Assembly (NCBI RefSeq): GCF_015461845.1
Contig: NZ_JACOPW010000001.1
Location: 434,001-498,000, forward strand
DNA length: 64,000 bases
Reading direction: 5' to 3'
Source: Pseudomonas mucoides
GTDB taxonomy: Bacteria > Pseudomonadota > Gammaproteobacteria > Pseudomonadales > Pseudomonadaceae
Shown one piece after another: positions 59,206 to 64,000 of this stretch (within the stretch, counting starts at the first letter, position 1; every line of letters begins with the position of its first letter). Under the pieces are notes generated by a model that was not told the DNA's origin, made no database searches, and saw only the letters and a list, made by a program, of their open reading frames with translations. The translations under genes were made by a program, and so were the position numbers.

Positions 59206-61743
59206 TTACTCAGGTGTGCTCAAGGCATGAGGAACAGGTGAAGTGTGCGAGGTGCCGGCTTCTTCGGCGGGCGCCAGCAGAGCGTCCTCGACAGGACGCG
59301 TTTCCAGGGACTTTTCGCGTAGCAGGAAGTACGACAGGGCCGGAATCAGGATCAGCGCGCCGAGCATGTTCCACAGGAACATGAAGGTCAGCAGGATGCC
59401 CATGTCGGCCTGGAATTTGATCGGCGACCAGACCCAGCACACCACGCCGGCGGCGAGAGTGATGCCGACCAGCCCGACCACCCGGCCGGTGAACGACACG
59501 GCGTTGCGGTACGACTGGGACAACGACAGACCCTGACGCTGGAAATGCAGCTGCACACTCAGCAGGTACAGCGCGTAGTCGACGCCGATGCCGACGCCCA
59601 ACGCGATCACCGGCAAGGTCGCGACTTTCACGCCGATGCCCATCGCCACCATCAAGGCTTCGCAGAGGATCGAGGTCAGCACCAGCGGCAGCAGCGCCAC
59701 CAGCGTCGCGCGCCAGCTGCGGAAGGTGATCAGGCAGAACAGCGTCACCGCCGCGTACACGTACAGCAGCATGGTGTGATTGGCCTCGCGCACCACGATG
59801 TTGGTCGCCGCTTCAATCCCGGCACTGCCGGCAGCGAGCAGGAACTGACGATCGTCGGTGCTGTTTTCCTTGGCGAACTTGTCGGCGATGGCGACCACTT
59901 CGTCCAGGGTTTCGGCCTTGTGGTCCTTGAGGAAGGCGATCACCGGCATCAGCGAGCAATTGTTGTTGAACAGCTCCGGCGAGTTGACCGAGGCCTGTTG
60001 CGCGGCGTAGTTGAGCACGTCCTGGTTGCGCTGGATGCTGTTGAGCTTGGGGTTGCCCTCGTAGGTGCCGGCGGTGATCTGGCGCACGGCGTTGACCAGC
60101 GAGGTGGTCGCACGCACGCCCGGGTTCTGTTGCAGCTCCCAGGCCAGACGGTCGGCCAATACCAGGGTCTTGTAGTTCAGGCAGCCTTCCGGTGCGGTCT
60201 TGATCATCACCGCGAACAGGTCGCTGGACAGTGCGTAATGCTGGGTGATGTAGGCGTTGTCACGGTTGTAGCGCGAGTCGGCACGCAGCTCCGGCGCCCC
60301 GCTTTCCAGGTCGCCGATTTTCAGGTGCAGGCTGACCATGAAGCCGCCGACGCCCATCAGCACCGCGACCAATACGGCGCCCGTGGCCCACTTGCGGGTG
60401 GTGAAACGGTCGAGCAAATCCCAGAGTCGGCCAAAGCCTTTGTGCTTTTCAGCGCGGGTGTCGATTTTCAGCGCGCGCTCGGCGGCTTTCGCACCGACGC
60501 CGACGTAGGACAGCGCCACCGGCATCAGCAGCAGCGAGGTGAAGATCAAGACGGCGACACCGATGCTGGCGGTGATCGCCAGGTCCTGGATCACCGGAAT
60601 GTCGATCAGCATCAGCACGGCGAAACCCACGGCGTCGGCCAGCAGCGCGGTGACCCCGGCAATGAACAGACGGCGGAAGGTGTAGCGCGCGGCGATCAGT
60701 TTATGGGTGCCGCGGGCGATGTCCTGCATGATCCCGTTCATCTTCTGCGCGGCGTGGGACACGCCGATGGCGAAGATCAGGAACGGCACCAGCACCGAGT
60801 ACGGGTCGATGGCGTAACCCAGCCAGGCGACGATGCCCAGCTGCCAGACCACCGCAATCAGCGAGCAGCCGACCACCAGCAAGGTGCTGCGTACGCAACG
60901 GGTGTAGGCGTAAATGATCACCAGCGACGTGATCACGGCCAGGCCGAAAAACATCATCACCTGAATCAGGCCGTCGATCAGGTCGCCCATCAATTTGGCG
61001 AAGCCGATCACCCGGACTTTGTAGTGACCTTTGCCTTCGACGCCGGACTTGCGCGCGGCGCTGTCACCGGCGTATTCGATCTTGTCGCGCAACTGCTCTT
61101 CGAGCATCTGCGAAAATTCGTGGTAGTTGATGCGCTTTCCGCCGGCGCCCGCCTTATCCAGCAGCGGCACAATCAGCATGCTGGATTTGAAGTCGCTGGC
61201 GACCAGGCTGCCGACGATCCCGGCACGGGAAATGTTCTGGCGCAGCTGCTCGATTTGTTCAGGCTTGCCCTGGTAAGTGTCGGGCATCACCGGGCCACCC
61301 TGGAAGCCTTCCTCGGTGACTTCGGTCCAGCGTACCGCCGGGCTCCACAGCGATTTCATCCAGGCGCGGTCAACGCCTTCGGTGAGGAACAGTTGGTCGT
61401 TGACCTGCTTGAGCACGTCCAGGTATTCAGGGTCGAAAATGTCGCCCTGGGTGTTTTCCACCACCACCCGCACCGAGTTACCGAGGCCGCGTAGGGACGC
61501 ACGGTTTTCCAGGAAATTCTGGATGTACGGCTGGCTCTGCGGAATCATTTTTTCGAAGCTGGGGCGCAGCTCCAGACGGGTGACCGCCATGAAGCCCAGC
61601 ACCACGGTGGCGAGCGCCATCAGCAGCATGAACAGAGGGCGGTAGTTGAAGACCAGGCGTTCCAGCAGGTTGCCGGAGCGACGGTCGAAATCGCGCACGT
61701 CGCGGATCACCGGCATGGCTTCTTGTTGTTTTATGTTGCCCAT
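59206..61743 (-). CDS. RND/MMPL-family transporter
   Basis: An 845-residue membrane protein with the RND half-repeat layout: one helix near 35-52, a large periplasmic loop, five helices near 245-430 with a sterol-sensing-like segment (VLVPFLIFAIGVSHAAQKMNGIM), a second periplasmic loop, and five more helices near 655-800 (VIALGVGIGVDYALYLLSVQL). MMPL proteins move lipids or hydrophobic molecules across or out of the inner membrane. ATG 61743 has a weak ribosome site; ATG 61716 is an alternative. It is flanked by the YCF48-like gene and the acyl-CoA dehydrogenase. Confidence 0.9.
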   Translation of the reverse strand: MGNIKQQEAMPVIRDVRDFDRRSGNLLERLVFNYRPLFMLLMALATVVLGFMAVTRLELRPSFEKMIPQSQPYIQNFLENRASLRGLGNSVRVVVENTQGDIFDPEYLDVLKQVNDQLFLTEGVDRAWMKSLWSPAVRWTEVTEEGFQGGPVMPDTYQGKPEQIEQLRQNISRAGIVGSLVASDFKSSMLIVPLLDKAGAGGKRINYHEFSQMLEEQLRDKIEYAGDSAARKSGVEGKGHYKVRVIGFAKLMGDLIDGLIQVMMFFGLAVITSLVIIYAYTRCVRSTLLVVGCSLIAVVWQLGIVAWLGYAIDPYSVLVPFLIFAIGVSHAAQKMNGIMQDIARGTHKLIAARYTFRRLFIAGVTALLADAVGFAVLMLIDIPVIQDLAITASIGVAVLIFTSLLLMPVALSYVGVGAKAAERALKIDTRAEKHKGFGRLWDLLDRFTTRKWATGAVLVAVLMGVGGFMVSLHLKIGDLESGAPELRADSRYNRDNAYITQHYALSSDLFAVMIKTAPEGCLNYKTLVLADRLAWELQQNPGVRATTSLVNAVRQITAGTYEGNPKLNSIQRNQDVLNYAAQQASVNSPELFNNNCSLMPVIAFLKDHKAETLDEVVAIADKFAKENSTDDRQFLLAAGSAGIEAATNIVVREANHTMLLYVYAAVTLFCLITFRSWRATLVALLPLVLTSILCEALMVAMGIGVKVATLPVIALGVGIGVDYALYLLSVQLHFQRQGLSLSQSYRNAVSFTGRVVGLVGITLAAGVVCWVWSPIKFQADMGILLTFMFLWNMLGALILIPALSYFLLREKSLETRPVEDALLAPAEEAGTSHTSPVPHALSTPE

Positions 61744-61758
61744 GTCTGGGTTCTCGCT

Positions 61759-62847
61759 TTAAGGGTTCGAGGTCTTAACGACGGACAGCGCCAGTGCGCC
61801 ACGGCTGCCAGCCACGACCAACGAGCCGTCGGAGGCTTCGGTGGCGCCAGCTATCGGCGTCGGTACTGGCTGCTGAACCAGGTGCAGTTGCGCGCCAGAA
61901 CCCTGGCTGACCAGCATCTGCCCACCCTGGGTGAACAAGCGGTAGTCGCCATGGTTATCGATCAGGCCGGCGGTGACGCTGATGTGCAGGCCGGTGTCCA
62001 GCGCGGTCCAGTTCTGGCCGCCATCGGTGCTGCGCAATACGTTGCCGCGCAAGCCGTAGACCAGCACTTCGCCGGGTTTGCCAAGCACGCCGAAAAAGCT
62101 GCCCTGATAAGGCGTTTGCACTTCAGCGAAACGCTGGCTGGCGTCGTCCCATTTGAGCAACAGACCCTGCTCGCCGGCGATGTACAACGCATCCCCCGTG
62201 GAGGCGATGGCATTCAGGTGAAAGCCTTGCGGGTTGTCGGTGCGGTCCTGAAACGGGGTCCAGGTCTGGCCGCCGTCTTCAGTGCGCAGGATCAGGTTGA
62301 ACACGCCGACCGCGTAACCCAGTTTTTCATTGGCGAACCAGACGTCGAGCAAGGGTTTATCGGCGCCCTGCTCTACCAGCCGCTGCCCTTCGGCGGCCCA
62401 GTGTGACCATTGTTCGTTGTCCGGTTCGGCACTGGCCAACGCACCATAATGCTTGATCAGTAACTCACCGATCTGACGGCCGTCCAGCTGTTTGGTCCAG
62501 GTCGCGCCCGCATCGCTGCTGTGCAACACCACGCCGTCATTACCGACCGCCCAGCCTTCCCTGGCTGATGGAAAGTTCACCGCACTGAGATCGGCACTCA
62601 CTGGCACGACAGCCTGCTGCCAGTGTTTACCGCTGTCATCGGAATAGAGAATGTGCCCACGCTGCCCGACGGCAACCAATCGGTCGCCCGCACGGGTCAT
62701 GCCGGTCAACGGGCTGCTGACCGCCAGCGGACTGACTCTGGCGGGCAGGTCCAGCACATCGATGTAACCGGCCGCCTGGGTGACGCCCTGCGACATGACA
62801 AGCAGGGCGCCGAGCGTTAACTGCAGGTACTTTTTGTACGAACACAT
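61759..62847 (-). CDS. YCF48/BNR-type beta-propeller protein
   Basis: A 362-residue exported protein; GAGG precedes ATG 62847. Signal peptide about 1-25 (LTLGALLVMSQGVTQA). Repeated blades contain the SDDSGKHW, SSDAGATW, TEDGGQTW and STDGGQNW turns of the BNR/YCF48 family. In Pseudomonas such genes stand next to MMPL transporters and DUF1329 proteins; a periplasmic helper function is likely, the precise role is unknown. Confidence 0.9.
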   Translation of the reverse strand: MCSYKKYLQLTLGALLVMSQGVTQAAGYIDVLDLPARVSPLAVSSPLTGMTRAGDRLVAVGQRGHILYSDDSGKHWQQAVVPVSADLSAVNFPSAREGWAVGNDGVVLHSSDAGATWTKQLDGRQIGELLIKHYGALASAEPDNEQWSHWAAEGQRLVEQGADKPLLDVWFANEKLGYAVGVFNLILRTEDGGQTWTPFQDRTDNPQGFHLNAIASTGDALYIAGEQGLLLKWDDASQRFAEVQTPYQGSFFGVLGKPGEVLVYGLRGNVLRSTDGGQNWTALDTGLHISVTAGLIDNHGDYRLFTQGGQMLVSQGSGAQLHLVQQPVPTPIAGATEASDGSLVVAGSRGALALSVVKTSNP

Positions 62848-62995
62848 ACCGCGTCCTCTTGGGAAAACCGCGTCTGGGACTGCAAGCGTGCAGCCCGACG
62901 TTGAAAACCGGCGCCGCGACGATCGGCGAGCACCGACCGTCGCCGGTCACACGGTTTGCGGGCCGTGGACCGATGAACGCCTTGTTGCGGTTTGC

Positions 62996-64000
62996 TTAGC
63001 GAATGCCGGCGCCCGCCAGGGACTCCGACGACCACTGCGCCTTGGAGAGCGGATCGATGTACTTGATGCCGCCGTAAGGGCCGACTACACCGTTGATGTT
63101 GTAGGAACCGCCCACCAGGTCGTAAATCATGAACGGCGTGGAGTCAGGCACCTGCTTGTCATAGCTCTGGCTGAGGAAGGCAAAGGAACCACGGTAGAGC
63201 TGACCACGGGCGTCATATTGGTCCGAGGCCAAAGCTGTCCAGCTGTCTTCGTCGAGGTAGAAGCGACGTTTGGCGTAGATGTGACGTGCACCGGCCTTGA
63301 GGGTGCCTTCGACGACCCACACGCGGTGTTTTTCCCAGCGCACATAATCGGATGCCAGGTGATTAGGCGTGGTGATCGACTTCGGATCCTGCACGTAGGT
63401 CAGCTTGTAGGTGTTGTACGGCACGATCATTTCTTGCTTGCCGACCAGCTTCCAGTCGTAGCGATCCAGCGCACCGTTGAACACGAACACATCATCGTAA
63501 GTACCGGCGCCGGCGGTGCCTGGGTTAGGCGTGTCGTAGGCCAGGTTCGGAGCCAGCTTCACGCGGCGCTGGCCAGGCAAGTACTGCCAGGCACGACGCG
63601 GTTGTTGCAGCGGGTTGGCGGCGTCCTTGAGCATCACCGCTTCGCCGGCACGACGCGCCGGGCCGGTGTATTGCAGCTTCATCTGGTAGTACACGTCGGC
63701 ACTGCTGATCGGCTGCGCCAGGTTTTCGTAGATCGGATAAGAGATGAATGCCTGCCCGGTGGTCGCCAGGCTTGGAACGCCCGCGGAGTCAACGTTCCAG
63801 GAGTCGTACTTGGAGTTGATGCTCACACCCTGATAGCGCAACAGGAAGTTCCACATCGCCTCGTTACCCGATTGCGGAATCGGGAACGGTACGCCCGGCA
63901 GCACGTTGTCGATGGCCAGGCCACCTTCAAGGGACTTGGCGCCGGTGGCGTTTTTCACGCCGTTGTCGAGGATCGCCTTAGGCAGCGAAACGGTGCGGTG
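62996..64000 (-). CDS. DUF1329 protein, partial (5' end outside window)
   Basis: The frame is open from the right edge to the stop at 62996; 334 residues are visible. The sequence shows DUF1329 features: NVLPGVPFPIPQSGNEAMWNFLLRYQG in register, QYLPGQRRVKLAPNLAYDTPNPGTAG and YAKRRFYLDEDSWTALASDQYDARG. The fold resembles outer-membrane lipoprotein carriers of the LolA/LolB/MucB-type cavity (family knowledge), and its genes travel with DUF1302, YCF48 and RND genes. The start and the expected DUF1302 gene lie beyond the window. A 148-bp gap separates it from the YCF48-like gene. Confidence 0.9.
   Translation of the reverse strand, partial: HRTVSLPKAILDNGVKNATGAKSLEGGLAIDNVLPGVPFPIPQSGNEAMWNFLLRYQGVSINSKYDSWNVDSAGVPSLATTGQAFISYPIYENLAQPISSADVYYQMKLQYTGPARRAGEAVMLKDAANPLQQPRRAWQYLPGQRRVKLAPNLAYDTPNPGTAGAGTYDDVFVFNGALDRYDWKLVGKQEMIVPYNTYKLTYVQDPKSITTPNHLASDYVRWEKHRVWVVEGTLKAGARHIYAKRRFYLDEDSWTALASDQYDARGQLYRGSFAFLSQSYDKQVPDSTPFMIYDLVGGSYNINGVVGPYGGIKYIDPLSKAQWSSESLAGAGIR

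Noticed and set aside
59545..61494. 649-codon plus-strand frame opposite the RND gene
   Set aside because: His/Gln/Arg-rich shadow translation typical of antisense high-GC coding DNA.

Overview
This window is chromosomal DNA of a fluorescent-group Pseudomonas. The evidence is high GC, many LysR/AraC/TetR regulators, GGAGG-type ribosome binding sites, Pseudomonas REP palindromes of the CTGTAGGAGCGAGC / CTGTGGGAGC type, and several protein families typical of the genus (pirin, YbfB-type MFS, DUF1329/YCF48/RND cluster, DUF3077-like small proteins). I see no tRNA, rRNA, CRISPR array, insertion sequence or integrase.

Region 1 (1-19080) is the most distinctive part. A giant 1940-residue multicopper oxidase of the Mn(II)-oxidising MnxG type (9656-15478) heads a long leftward gene series. 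It is followed by a YVTN beta-propeller protein, two SCO1/SenC copper chaperones, a cytochrome c fused to a periplasmic binding protein, and a parvulin-type prolyl isomerase. The series continues in the same direction with a receiver protein, a GspE/PilB secretion ATPase, a PilM/GspL-like protein and a PilN-like protein that runs off the left edge. On the other side are a lytic transglycosylase, then divergently GspG (major pseudopilin) and GspF (platform protein), then a secreted glycine-rich protein with histidine-containing repeats. A G/C-rich operator (core ATTCCCCAC, often as CCCC-N6-GGGG) stands upstream of sigma-54 type promoters in front of the oxidase, the receiver/secretion operon and gspG. 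I read this as one sigma-54 regulon that makes, metallates, folds and exports a copper oxidase through its own type II secretion-like machine. The activator, the secretin and the prepilin peptidase are not in the window.

Region 2 (19081-43257) is ordinary accessory metabolism and regulation. It holds a LysR gene; a doxX/monooxygenase-domain/amidohydrolase/isochorismatase-family operon; an Ig-like repeat protein; a metallo-beta-lactamase-fold gene with a LysR gene; an AraC regulator; a hydrolase plus flavodoxin-like pair; and two paralogous winged-helix/NTPase regulators whose 3' ends overlap. After these come a GlxA-type regulator, pirin, LysR plus MFS, a quinone oxidoreductase, a serine hydrolase and an ABC exporter.

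Region 3 (43414-44890) is a compact, more A/T-rich two-gene unit: a protein with a nucleotidyltransferase active-site signature (DUF6932-like) overlapping by 8 bp an unknown 301-residue partner. It resembles a toxin-antitoxin or defence-type pair and is the best candidate for an undescribed small system outside region 1.

Region 4 (44910-52310) holds an AraC regulator divergent from 3-hydroxybutyryl-CoA dehydrogenase plus TetR, a VOC protein, a small lipoprotein, the RNA ligase RtcB, an ABC-type substrate-binding protein, a molybdopterin-binding (Mop) protein and a membrane protein. Region 5 (52602-55440) is a patchwork of repeats. It has two nearly identical small genes on the minus strand, each followed at its upstream side by a diverged copy of a potentially structured block, with an orphan low-GC cheW between them.

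Region 6 (55676-64000) is a leftward lipid-related gene series: DUF1329 protein, YCF48-like propeller, RND/MMPL transporter, acyl-CoA dehydrogenase and acyl-CoA synthetase. It is closed by a clear terminator.
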